Part shown: piece by piece, positions 24,898-32,238 of the stretch
Layout of the letters: each line of letters begins with the position of its first letter
How positions within the stretch are numbered: position 1 is the first letter of the stretch
NCBI GenBank assembly: GCA_019638275.1
Contig: JAHBUC010000002.1
Coordinates: 124,001 to 188,000 of the forward strand
Direction: 5' to 3'
DNA length: 64,000 nt
Origin: Cyclobacteriaceae bacterium
GTDB lineage: Bacteria; Bacteroidota; Bacteroidia; Cytophagales; Cyclobacteriaceae
Position numbers and translations under genes: made by a program
Notes under the pieces: model-generated
Seen by the model: only the letters and a program-made list of their open reading frames with translations
Told to the model about the DNA's origin: nothing
The model's database searches: none

Positions 24898-25497
24898 TTA
24901 TTTTATTCGGGCTATGACGATTGTATTTTGATGATTCTTGTCAAATTCCTTTTCAACAGATTCAAGTTTATGGAACAATTTCTTTCGTTTTGGTTTCACT
25001 GATACGACATGGTTTACAGGCAACTGGATTACACCAACAATCGGCTTAACTTTTTCTTGCAAAACAACAGTTTCAACAGGTTCTATAACTGGTTCTTCCA
25101 CCGCAAGCTGAACATCAACTTCAACAGGTTCATTATAAGAATCCAAAACTTCATGACTCTGAATGTTTGTTGTGTGCGGTTGACTTCCCTGCCCTACATA
25201 ATTCGAATGAGTCTCTGTAACCTGGTTATGTCTGCTTTCCTCTACCGCTTGTACTTGAAATTCTTGAATTGTAGAGAGTTGATTATCTGTAATCGGGGCA
25301 ATGTGTGTCTGTTGTAATTGATATATGTTGAACAACATAAAAAAGACCACTGCCGCTGCGTAGTAATAAAACCTGTAACTCTTCTCCGTAGCTGAGATTT
25401 GTTCATGAATCATAAACCAGACTTCCGCTTTCTTCCACGGAACTGATTCCTGTTCAAGCGTTCTGATTTTTTGAGTGAGTATTTTTTCAGGTTCCAT
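24898..25497 (-). CDS. Putative anti-sigma factor-like membrane protein
   Basis: 199 residues. A cytoplasmic N-terminal segment (KIRTLEQESVPWKKAEVWFM) precedes one membrane helix (YYYAAAVVFFMLFNIYQL, about 43-60), then a long acidic, low-complexity periplasmic tail with repeated Val/Glu/Pro (VEEPVIEPVETVVLQ). The topology and the 11-bp overlap with the ECF sigma gene suggest an anti-sigma role. No zinc-binding anti-sigma motif (HxxxCxxC) is seen, so this is inference from context. Confidence 0.6.
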   Translation of the reverse strand: MEPEKILTQKIRTLEQESVPWKKAEVWFMIHEQISATEKSYRFYYYAAAVVFFMLFNIYQLQQTHIAPITDNQLSTIQEFQVQAVEESRHNQVTETHSNYVGQGSQPHTTNIQSHEVLDSYNEPVEVDVQLAVEEPVIEPVETVVLQEKVKPIVGVIQLPVNHVVSVKPKRKKLFHKLESVEKEFDKNHQNTIVIARIK

Positions 25498-26059
25498 AAT
25501 GAAGTCCCTCCTGATTGATTTTTCTAATTAACAACTGCCTGGCCTTATACAACTGTGATCGTGATGTGCTTTCTGTAATGCGTAACAGTTCTGCTATTTC
25601 AGCATGATCATATCCTTCAATCGCAAACAGGTTAAACACGGTACGGTAGCCATCGGGGAGTTCCAGAATCAACTGGTACAAATATTCAGCATCAGTTTCC
25701 TCAAAAATCTCGGCATCATGGATTGGATTCTCAACATCAAGTGTTTCCGTTAAATAAAAGTTGTGCTTTTTACGCAAGGCCATCAATGCTTCATTGATGA
25801 GAATTCTTCGCATCCATGCCTCCAAACTTCCTGCTTCTTGCCAGGTGAATTTTTTCAGGCTGGTAAAAATCTTCACGAACGCCAACATCACCACATCTTC
25901 GGCTTCCGCTTGGTCCTTCACATACCGGAACGCCAATCGAAAAAACCGATCTGAAAAAAGATCGTAAAGCCTTTGCTGACTTTTAAGATCTCCCTGTTTG
26001 CATTGCCTGACCAGCTCTTCTTCTTTCACCCGGAATGGTTTGGTATTAGTAAAATGCAT
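25487..26059 (-). CDS. ECF RNA polymerase sigma factor
   Basis: 190 residues with region 2 (LYDLFSDRFFRLAFRYVKDQ, AEAEDVVMLAFVKIF) and region 4 (ELPDGYRTVFNLFAIEGYDH, AEIAELLRITESTSRSQLYK), the layout of group 4 sigma factors. It directs RNA polymerase to a small regulon, likely including its own operon. The gene overlaps the next one by 11 bp, and two more genes follow closely: a membrane protein, an exported barrel-like protein, then a polytopic protein. The intergenic DNA upstream holds a short TTCTGA/TCAGAA hairpin. Confidence 0.9.
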   Translation of the reverse strand: MHFTNTKPFRVKEEELVRQCKQGDLKSQQRLYDLFSDRFFRLAFRYVKDQAEAEDVVMLAFVKIFTSLKKFTWQEAGSLEAWMRRILINEALMALRKKHNFYLTETLDVENPIHDAEIFEETDAEYLYQLILELPDGYRTVFNLFAIEGYDHAEIAELLRITESTSRSQLYKARQLLIRKINQEGLHYGT

Positions 26060-26192
26060 GATGGCCTCATTTCGCTGCCTGAGGCAGAATTATTTTTTAA
26101 TACCTGAAGATGTGAGGGATCTGGCTTTAGTTCTGAAAGAACTCAGAATCTTGGTGAATACTAATAAACTTGAAAAGTAAAGTAGAACGGTG

Positions 26193-26579
26193 CTAGGGAT
26201 TCTTAACCCACAATTGTTCAACCCCTGTAAGTTCAACTATAAAATCTTCCCACCCCTGGTTGTTGAGTGCGCGGTTCAATATTTCTTCCCCTTGACAATT
26301 GTAGGCTATAGATCCACATACAGCCAAAGACGAAGCCGGGTTGATAAAGTAGAAAACCTGATTTCCCTTGTATATTCCTGAATAGATTTGTGCCCCGGCA
26401 TAAACCGTACAATCCTTTCTACCTGCCACAATGCCACTATTCACAATCGCCTTCAATGTCTGAATTTCTTCAAGAGCCTCATTAACACTTAGGCATCGCT
26501 TTGTTGTTTCATTCCTTTCTTCTAAACAAGACGAAAGCAGAATGATCATTAAAGTAAATATGGTGAGTATGCTGCGCAT
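26193..26579 (-). CDS. Small lipoprotein, unknown (DUF6970-like?)
   Basis: 128 residues with a lipoprotein signal peptide (MRSILTIFTLMIILLSSC, Cys18). The mature part has four Cys and the strand pair AQIYSGIYKGNQVFYFINPA, followed by SIAYNCQGEEI, which recalls the DUF6970 group of Bacteroidota; that match is tentative. The Met that starts the signal peptide was chosen over an upstream ATG that lies within the 3' end of the cytochrome gene. Confidence 0.55.
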   Translation of the reverse strand: MRSILTIFTLMIILLSSCLEERNETTKRCLSVNEALEEIQTLKAIVNSGIVAGRKDCTVYAGAQIYSGIYKGNQVFYFINPASSLAVCGSIAYNCQGEEILNRALNNQGWEDFIVELTGVEQLWVKNP

Positions 26580-26614
26580 ATATAATTCTGCAAATAAAGG
26601 TAGATAATATTCAC

Positions 26615-27679
26615 CTATTTCATCTCCCGGATCCACTGCTCAATCAACTTCACGCCCTCTTCGTGCACCAACTTCTTTCCCAGTTCAGGCATCATCACTC
26701 CCGGGTCATCAGATTTAATGCGGTAGTATAAAATGGACTGCTCCGGTTTGCCCGGTACAATGTCGTAGTTCAGTCCACCTGAACCTCGGCCAGCCGCAAC
26801 GGGCGGTTTGCCCACACCCAACTCAAATGGATTTTTTACATCGGCCAGCAGGTGCAGACCACTGGTTTTTGCCGGGCCATCCGTCCGGTGGCAATGTGCA
26901 CAGTTTACTTCAAGCCACGCGCGAGCACGTGAATCAAGTTGCTCCGTTGCATTATCGTAATCCACCAAACGCGCCACGGTGTTGATGGGTGGAAGGTTGT
27001 GCAACAAACCCAACGCAGCAAGTTGCTCCAATTGATTTTTCTGTTGGCCTCGTATAGCCCCATTCAATTGACGCGCGGTTGGCCCAATGGGCATTACCTT
27101 ATCGCCTCGCAGGTGGCAACCTTTGCACTGGTTCATGTTCGGAACAGAGTAGTTTACGTGCTTTACGGTTCCATCATCGTGTGTCCAGCTTACATCAATA
27201 TTTTTTCCGCTTACATCCAGGTATGCCTCGGTCTGTTCATCATTCCAGATGTAGGGCAACGCTTTCCATACTCCGTTTTCCAACATCAGCAAGCGGGTTT
27301 CGAGAATGCGAATATTATCATCTGGCTTTCGGAAATCAGACGGGTAATAAAAGTTTTTGATCAACACTGTGCCCTCCGGAAAATCAAGCACATCATCAGG
27401 GCTGTAGTTGGCAAAGGTGCCTGTCGGGAATTTGATGAAACGTTTCTTGTATGCATAATCACTGAACAAGGGTGAGTTCAGTTCATAATGAATCACACCT
27501 TCTGTTGGGTCAAGGTTTTTTAACGCTCCTTTAAAAAATCCGTATGTCGAGAGTTTTTCTTCGCCCAGTGAAGCAAGCGTGGTTCCACTCAACGATTCTT
27601 CTTCTACCACAATTACCTCAGGCTTCTGGCGCACACACGACAGTGCCAACAACAACACTATTGAATAGACTAGTCTCAC
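26615..27679 (-). CDS. SO2930 family di-haem c-type cytochrome, lipoprotein
   Basis: 354 residues with a lipobox near Cys15 (MRLVYSIVLLLALSC). Two haem c motifs occur: CKGCH (about residue 180) and CAHCH (about 262), with PGVMMPELGKKL near the end as a likely Met-ligand region. The N-terminal part (LSTYGFFKGALKNLDPTEGV, YELNSPLFSDYAYKKRF) is typical of the SO2930 family, whose electron partner is not established. It overlaps the beta-helix gene by four bases (ATGA), the recurring partner of this cytochrome in Bacteroidota and Shewanella. Confidence 0.85.
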   Translation of the reverse strand: MRLVYSIVLLLALSCVRQKPEVIVVEEESLSGTTLASLGEEKLSTYGFFKGALKNLDPTEGVIHYELNSPLFSDYAYKKRFIKFPTGTFANYSPDDVLDFPEGTVLIKNFYYPSDFRKPDDNIRILETRLLMLENGVWKALPYIWNDEQTEAYLDVSGKNIDVSWTHDDGTVKHVNYSVPNMNQCKGCHLRGDKVMPIGPTARQLNGAIRGQQKNQLEQLAALGLLHNLPPINTVARLVDYDNATEQLDSRARAWLEVNCAHCHRTDGPAKTSGLHLLADVKNPFELGVGKPPVAAGRGSGGLNYDIVPGKPEQSILYYRIKSDDPGVMMPELGKKLVHEEGVKLIEQWIREMK

Positions 27680-28926
27680 TTCAATGAAAGTGTTTTCTCA
27701 TCTTCACATGCAAAGGTCTTCACATCTTTCGACAAGCCCTTAAACTCATTGGCCGCATCCAGGTTAATGAAAATAATTTTTTCGTTTTCCTTTATACAGA
27801 TGCCACGTTCGCTGCGCTCCGGATCAGGTATTCCGTCATATACAATATCGGGTGGGTTAAACATCGACTTCATGGCAAGCAGTTTGCCAATATCATTCTG
27901 GAAAGTTGGAAACCAATGTTTATTGGTAAACCGGTTGTCGTGGATGTACACGTTATAGGGAAACGCATTATATAAAGAGTCTGCCTTGTAATTATTATTA
28001 ACCGTTTGCACGCCACCAATGGAGCTTTCTTGTTCCTGCTCGCCTTCATTCAATGCGGCCACCAACTCATAACTTACCAGGGCAATACCTACCGTGGTGT
28101 TGTCTTTAAAATCGTTATCATAAATTTCAATGTCGTGTGTGGCTAGAACCATCATGCCGGAGCCAGGTGGTATGCTGGCCACAATATTTCCCTTTTGTGC
28201 AAAGTTTTTATAATTGTTACTGCGAATGGTGTTCTTGTACACCTTCGTGGAATGACCGTACGTGGTGAGTCCGGGCAAATCAAAAACAAGAATGCCACCG
28301 GTGTTGTCGTATGCTTCGTTGCCATAAATCTCCACCCATTTTGAGTTTTCACTTTCAATACCGGCTACATTCCAATAGGCTTTGTTGTTGCGAATAATAA
28401 CTGAATCCGACTGCCCTACATAAATGCCGGCATCGGATGAGCCCATAGCGATGCACTCTTCCATCAGCACATTTTTACACAGCACCGGGTAAAGGGCATA
28501 GGCACCGTTCTCAGTTTTCGGGCCTTCCGCCCATACAGAACGAATTCTACGCAGCACAATGCCGTCTGTGTCATTCACCTTCAGGTTATCACCCTTGGCA
28601 TCCTCCACTGAAAAATCTTCAAGCACGATATTTTTCCCATTGCTGATCTGCATGCCTTGCGCCCCTTCCGTTTGGTTTTTCCAGGAAAGAATGGTTTTGT
28701 CCATGCCTTTGCCACGAATGGTAATGTTCGATTTTCCATCCATGCTCAATGTGCGGGTGAACATGAAGTTGCCTTCGGGAAGTTCAATCACATCATCATC
28801 CTGAGCCAAAATAAATTGTGCCTGTAAATCCTTTTCAATGGATTTCCACACGATTGGTTCTTTGGGGGCTTCGGTGCACGCCCAGCAAAGAACCAAGGCG
28901 AGTAAAACAAACTGAAGTTTTTTCAT
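27676..28926 (-). CDS. Parallel beta-helix lipoprotein, partner of SO2930 cytochrome
   Basis: 416 residues with a lipoprotein signal (MKKLQFVLLALVLCWAC, Cys17). The mature part is made of right-handed beta-helix rungs (SNITIRGKGMDKTILSW, NIVLEDFSVEDAKGDNLKV, SVIIRNNKAYWNVAGIESEN, WVEIYGNEAYDNTGGILVFD), similar to pectin-lyase-like folds. No catalytic triad can be named from the sequence. Four-base overlap with the cytochrome gene means the two are translationally coupled and probably act together at the cell surface or in the periplasm. Confidence 0.8.
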   Translation of the reverse strand: MKKLQFVLLALVLCWACTEAPKEPIVWKSIEKDLQAQFILAQDDDVIELPEGNFMFTRTLSMDGKSNITIRGKGMDKTILSWKNQTEGAQGMQISNGKNIVLEDFSVEDAKGDNLKVNDTDGIVLRRIRSVWAEGPKTENGAYALYPVLCKNVLMEECIAMGSSDAGIYVGQSDSVIIRNNKAYWNVAGIESENSKWVEIYGNEAYDNTGGILVFDLPGLTTYGHSTKVYKNTIRSNNYKNFAQKGNIVASIPPGSGMMVLATHDIEIYDNDFKDNTTVGIALVSYELVAALNEGEQEQESSIGGVQTVNNNYKADSLYNAFPYNVYIHDNRFTNKHWFPTFQNDIGKLLAMKSMFNPPDIVYDGIPDPERSERGICIKENEKIIFINLDAANEFKGLSKDVKTFACEDEKTLSLK

Positions 28927-28972
28927 AGTGAGTATGAAGATAGAGAATTCTTTTTAAACTGCAGTTCCTTTT

Positions 28973-29014
28973 AACCACAGAGTACGCTGAGCACTCGCAG
29001 AGGGCCGCGGAGTT
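28973..29014. repeat. CGCAGAG-type repeat, copy A
   Basis: Starts AACCACAGAGTACGCTGAGC and continues with CTCGCAGAGGGCCGCGGAG. The same word pattern occurs at 29443-29485, and in the opposite orientation at 29521-29566 and 31543-31590. The copies lie around the GxxExxY gene. The repeats seem non-coding. Confidence 0.7.
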
Positions 29015-29021
29015 TAAAGCG

Positions 29022-29399
29022 TTAAAAATTATTGGCTACTCTACGAACACCATCAATTAGTCTGAGTACATTGAAATTCATCAACAGTCCAATTTTGCAA
29101 TTGATAAGCTTTAAGTAAGTTAGAATTTGCGCAAGATGAATATCATTAAGCGCCTCCACCGATTTAACTTCAATTACAACTTTTCCTTCTACAACAAGGT
29201 CAGCCCGATACCCACAATCCAGCTTAACTTCTTCGTAAATCAAAGGGACTGGTTTTTGCCTTTCTACGTAAAGCTCTGATTTCACTAACTCGTGGTGTAG
29301 GCATGCTTCATAAGCGGATTCCAACAAACCGGGCCCCAACGCCTTATGCACTTTAATCGCACATCCGATAATTTTTTCAGTAATCTCGTTCTCAGTCAT
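29022..29399 (-). CDS. GxxExxY protein
   Basis: 125 residues carrying the signature AIKVHKALGPGLLESAYEAC (G-x-x-E-x-x-Y). The later stretch CGYRADLVVEGKVVIEVKSV contains D-x(9-12)-E-x-K, as in PD-(D/E)xK nuclease-like folds; LAQILTYLKLINCKIGLLMN follows. Proteins of this family are common, often in several copies per genome, and have no settled function. This gene sits between copies of CTCTGCG/CGCAGAG repeats, as is often seen, so it may be part of a dispersed element. No partner gene shares its transcript. Confidence 0.85.
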   Translation of the reverse strand: MTENEITEKIIGCAIKVHKALGPGLLESAYEACLHHELVKSELYVERQKPVPLIYEEVKLDCGYRADLVVEGKVVIEVKSVEALNDIHLAQILTYLKLINCKIGLLMNFNVLRLIDGVRRVANNF

Positions 29400-29442
29400 A
29401 TGTAAAAATATTTTTCTCTACGCTACTCTGCAAACTCTTTTG

Positions 29443-29566
29443 AACCGCAGAGTGCGCTGATAAAATCGCAGAGAGCCGCTGAGTTGGTGATCAGTTATTA
29501 GTCTTTTCTCAAAACATTTCTCTCTGTGTACCTCTGCGTAAACTCTGCGTATCTCTGCGGTTAAAT
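29443..29566. repeat. CGCAGAG-type repeats, copies B and C
   Basis: Copy B (29443-29485) starts AACCGCAGAGTGCGCTGA in the same orientation as copy A. Copy C (29521-29566) is the opposite orientation, with repeated CTCTGCGT words ending CTCTGCGGTTAAA. B and C can pair to form a long imperfect hairpin located between the GxxExxY gene and the convergent-side acyltransferase end. Confidence 0.65.
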
Positions 29567-29580
29567 AAAGGTAGCAAACT

Positions 29581-30729
29581 CTACTTTGGCTTCATCCCAA
29601 ACAAAAAACGCATCACGTTAAACGGCCTGATCAGCAGCAAATAAAATCCTACACAACTAATCAGCGTAAGCAAGGCAATCGACCAGTACTTAGCGGCAAT
29701 GCTCCACTCCAATTGGCAGATGTAATAGCCAATGGCAATGATTACCGTTTGGTGCAGAATGTAAAATGGATACAACCCTTCATTGAGCTTGCTGATCCAT
29801 GGATGTGGTTTATTCAAATAGTATTGTCCGTATGCGATAACGGTAAGTACCGTAAACCAACTCATGAACATGCCGGTAATATCAAACAGCGTCTCGATGG
29901 TGTCTTCCGGCCACGGAAACGTAACAATCCCACGAAAGTGAAAGTACAACAGGTAAAAAGGAATCAACACAAACAGAGCGGCTACCAATAGATGTTTTCG
30001 GTTTTGCCCGATGGACAGCCAAAGATTTCTATCAGAATAAAACAACACTCCGAAAAAGAAAAAGCACATGTAGAAAATAAAAAAGCCCAGGTCGGTGAGG
30101 TCGTGTGTCTCGTCCGGAAAGTACGGACGCAACACAGCTTGTGTAAAAATGATAACGACAGAAGGAATCAGTAACATACCAGCCGGGCTCGACAACCAAC
30201 GACTTATTTTACTTTTAAAATTGGCTGAACGTTCCGAACGGATAAATTTAAAAAACGGAATGAGCAGTAACGAATACAACAACAGGTAGAGAATAAACCA
30301 CAGGTGGTGCCAGCTAAAACTTCCTTCCGGGTAGGGAACGAAATTGAATACTGTTTTATAGAAATCGAAGTAACTGGTGTACTCCGTGATGTGTTCGTAA
30401 TAAATCTGAGGCGGCACAACTACAAACATGCCGAACACAAGTGGAATAAACAGTCGCTTGAAACGTTCACCGGCATATTGTTTTATGGTGCGCTTGCCCA
30501 ACGCCATGTAAGTTCCTGCACCGGAGATAAACAACAGCAACGGCATGCGCCAGAAATGCAGCCAGATCATCCAGTAGCGGAAGCTGCCGCTGAGTTCGTT
30601 GTTCTTCACGTGCCAGTCCCACGGGTTAAACCACATGCCGGTGTGAAAGAAAAGCAATATTAAAATGGCGATAATCCGGAGCCAGTCGAGGTCGTGCCTG
30701 CGGGCGGATACAGTAAGTGTTGTTTCCAT
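29581..30729 (-). CDS. Acyltransferase 3 family membrane protein (OpgC/MdoC-like)
   Basis: 382 residues with about ten membrane helices. The N-terminal RRHDLDWLRIIAILILLFFH carries the conserved Arg-x(3-4)-D-W-L-R pattern, followed by FWRMPLLLFISGAGTYMALG, and late on PFYILHQTVIIAIGYY with the family His. Members transfer acyl groups to sugars or glucans at the cytoplasmic membrane; this one is closest in outline to glucan-succinylating OpgC types. The acceptor is unknown. It is monocistronic, with about 330 bp of intergenic DNA upstream. Confidence 0.85.
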   Translation of the reverse strand: METTLTVSARRHDLDWLRIIAILILLFFHTGMWFNPWDWHVKNNELSGSFRYWMIWLHFWRMPLLLFISGAGTYMALGKRTIKQYAGERFKRLFIPLVFGMFVVVPPQIYYEHITEYTSYFDFYKTVFNFVPYPEGSFSWHHLWFILYLLLYSLLLIPFFKFIRSERSANFKSKISRWLSSPAGMLLIPSVVIIFTQAVLRPYFPDETHDLTDLGFFIFYMCFFFFGVLFYSDRNLWLSIGQNRKHLLVAALFVLIPFYLLYFHFRGIVTFPWPEDTIETLFDITGMFMSWFTVLTVIAYGQYYLNKPHPWISKLNEGLYPFYILHQTVIIAIGYYICQLEWSIAAKYWSIALLTLISCVGFYLLLIRPFNVMRFLFGMKPK

Positions 30730-30952
30730 AGTTTTCTTTTTTTGCCCAAAGAAACAGGCACATTACTCCAAAATACGACTGTTTTTATAAGCTGGAAGGA
30801 CGATTTTATAAAGTCGAACGGCATACTAACCACTTTGTATAATCACTGACTTTGGTTGTGTGAAACTAAACTTCATTCACAACTATCGCCACCAAAAACC
30901 ACCCCATCCCTCTCATTCCTTACATTCCATTTCGCGCTATTTGAAAACTGTT

Positions 30953-30969
30953 CATCCCATATTGGGATG
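30953..30969. promoter_or_regulatory. Palindrome, possible operator
   Basis: CATCCCATATTGGGATG forms a perfect 7-bp inverted repeat around TAT. It lies about 35 bp upstream of the -33-like element of the TerB-like gene, a position where a regulator could bind. No regulator is assigned. Confidence 0.4.
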
Positions 30970-31003
30970 CTATTGGGGTGAGTATGCTGCAGATATTGCA
31001 TTT

Positions 31004-31033
31004 TTGGCCCATTTTGGACTTGGTATAATTTTG
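31004..31033 (+). promoter_or_regulatory. Promoter of the TerB-like gene (TTG-N19-TAnnTTTG)
   Basis: TTG at 31004-31006 and TAATTTTG at 31026-31033, separated by 19 bases, fit the -33/-7 consensus of the Bacteroidota primary sigma factor. The ATG follows 30 bp downstream. Confidence 0.6.
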
Positions 31034-31063
31034 CTCTAAGGGTAATTACCTTACATCAGGAAA

Positions 31064-31474
31064 ATGAAAAACAAGACCACCCTTTCGAAACTGTACTTTT
31101 TGCTGGCCTCCGTTGATGGAACCATCAAACCCAAAGAAGAAGCCATTGGTGATGCCATGTGTTCGGTTGAGGGCATTGAAGCCCGTTCGTTTGCAGAGAC
31201 GTTGCTTGTGCTGAAGGCTGAAAACCGAGCCGCAATCATGAACGAGTCGATTAAAGCACTTAAAACCATGAGTTGTGAAGAACAGATTCGCTGCATTGCG
31301 TGGATGTGCGTGATCGCAAATGCGGATGGGTTCATGGAGAAAGTTGAATGGCAATTGATTTATAAAGTCTACCACAAAGAACTAAATTTACCCCTGGAAG
31401 AGGTTCTTAGCGAGCAGAAGAAACTGAGTGCCGCTTGCCGACCTTATTTAATGACCGTTAGCTGTGCAGCGTAG
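31064..31474 (+). CDS. TerB-like tellurite-resistance domain protein
   Basis: 136 residues, all helical, resembling TerB: LYFLLASVDGTIKPKEEAIG near the start and ANADGFMEKVEWQLIYKVYH later show the paired D-G acidic loops that mark the family and may bind metal. No other ter genes are nearby, so a role in tellurite resistance should not be assumed. Its start is set by a good promoter 30 bp upstream. The gene is monocistronic. Confidence 0.7.
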   Translation: MKNKTTLSKLYFLLASVDGTIKPKEEAIGDAMCSVEGIEARSFAETLLVLKAENRAAIMNESIKALKTMSCEEQIRCIAWMCVIANADGFMEKVEWQLIYKVYHKELNLPLEEVLSEQKKLSAACRPYLMTVSCAA

Positions 31475-31542
31475 TTGAAGAACAATTTTTAAATCTGATA
31501 GTTGAAGATTTTTAAGTGCGGAGAGTACAGCTTAGGCGATCC

Positions 31543-31590
31543 TTTTCTCTGCGTTACTCTGCGCATCCTCCGCGACTCTCTGCGGTAAAG
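31543..31590. repeat. CTCTGCG-type repeat, copy D
   Basis: TTTTCTCTGCG, TTACTCTGCGC and CTCTCTGCGGTAAAG units, same orientation as copy C and opposite to A and B. It lies about 2 kb from the GxxExxY gene, so the element is dispersed rather than attached to that gene alone. Confidence 0.6.
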
Positions 31591-31625
31591 AAAAACTATG
31601 TGTCCCAAGAACTGTACATAGTTAC

Positions 31626-31633
31626 TATCTTTG
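31626..31633 (+). promoter_or_regulatory. TATCTTTG -7 element of the GNAT gene
   Basis: Perfect match to the Bacteroidota TAnnTTTG -7 consensus, 20 bp before the ATG. A clear -33 TTG at ideal distance was not seen. Confidence 0.5.
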
Positions 31634-31653
31634 GTAAGATCACCAGCTAACGA

Positions 31654-32169
31654 ATGCCTGAAATTGTAACCGCCCTCCCCGAAGACGCACCTGAACTCAG
31701 TGTATTGGTCAACGCTGCCTACCGGGGCGATACAGGTCGGCAAGGCTGGACCACGGAAGCCGATTTGATTGACGGCTCCCGTACCGATGCTGAACTATTA
31801 AAGGCTGTTATTGATACACCCGGAAGCATGATTTTGAAATATGTGGAGGACGGCAAGATTATCGGCTGCGTAGAGTTGCGCAAAGAAAATGATAAACTCT
31901 ACCTCGGCATGCTCACTGTTAACCCCACCATTCAGGGTAAAGGCATTGGCAAGGCATTATTAAAAGCATCAGAAGAAGAAGCCGCGGAACAAAATTGCCA
32001 TGCCATTTTTATGAATGTGCTCACCGACCGAAAGGAGTTAATCGATTGGTATGTGCGTCATGGCTACCACGACTCAGGCAGACGTATGCCCTTTGCGTTC
32101 ACTGATCCCCGCTTCGGGTTTCCGAAAAAACCATTGGAGTTTATGATTATGGAGAAAACCATTTCCTGA
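31654..32169 (+). CDS. GNAT family N-acetyltransferase
   Basis: 171 residues with the acetyl-CoA-binding motif A region LGMLTVNPTIQGKGIGKALL (R/Q-x-x-G-x-G/A pattern) and the closing strand DWYVRHGYHDSGRRMPF. The N-terminus (EIVTALPEDAPELSVLVNAA) is the usual first helix-strand. It acetylates a small molecule or protein; the acceptor is not evident. A TATCTTTG element at 31626-31633 lies 20 bp before the ATG. Confidence 0.9.
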   Translation: MPEIVTALPEDAPELSVLVNAAYRGDTGRQGWTTEADLIDGSRTDAELLKAVIDTPGSMILKYVEDGKIIGCVELRKENDKLYLGMLTVNPTIQGKGIGKALLKASEEEAAEQNCHAIFMNVLTDRKELIDWYVRHGYHDSGRRMPFAFTDPRFGFPKKPLEFMIMEKTIS

Positions 32170-32238
32170 ACCGCTCAACCCACTTCACTTTTTCCATATT
32201 GAAACTTTTCCGTTATTGAGTCTTCAAAATTTTTGACT

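Larger units (their letters stand above)
30730..31063. other. Divergent intergenic region, acyltransferase / TerB-like gene
   Basis: About 330 bp without a credible gene. It holds a 7-3-7 palindrome at 30953-30969 and a Bacteroidota-type promoter at 31004-31033 that faces the TerB-like gene. A C/A-rich tract lies around 30890-30920. Confidence 0.6.

Noticed and set aside
26939..27475. Open frame of 178 codons opposite the SO2930 cytochrome gene
   Set aside because: Antisense shadow with no recognisable motif.
31064..31474. Part of a tellurite resistance (ter) operon
   Set aside because: Only one TerB-like gene is present; no TerC, TerD or TerZ homologue lies nearby.
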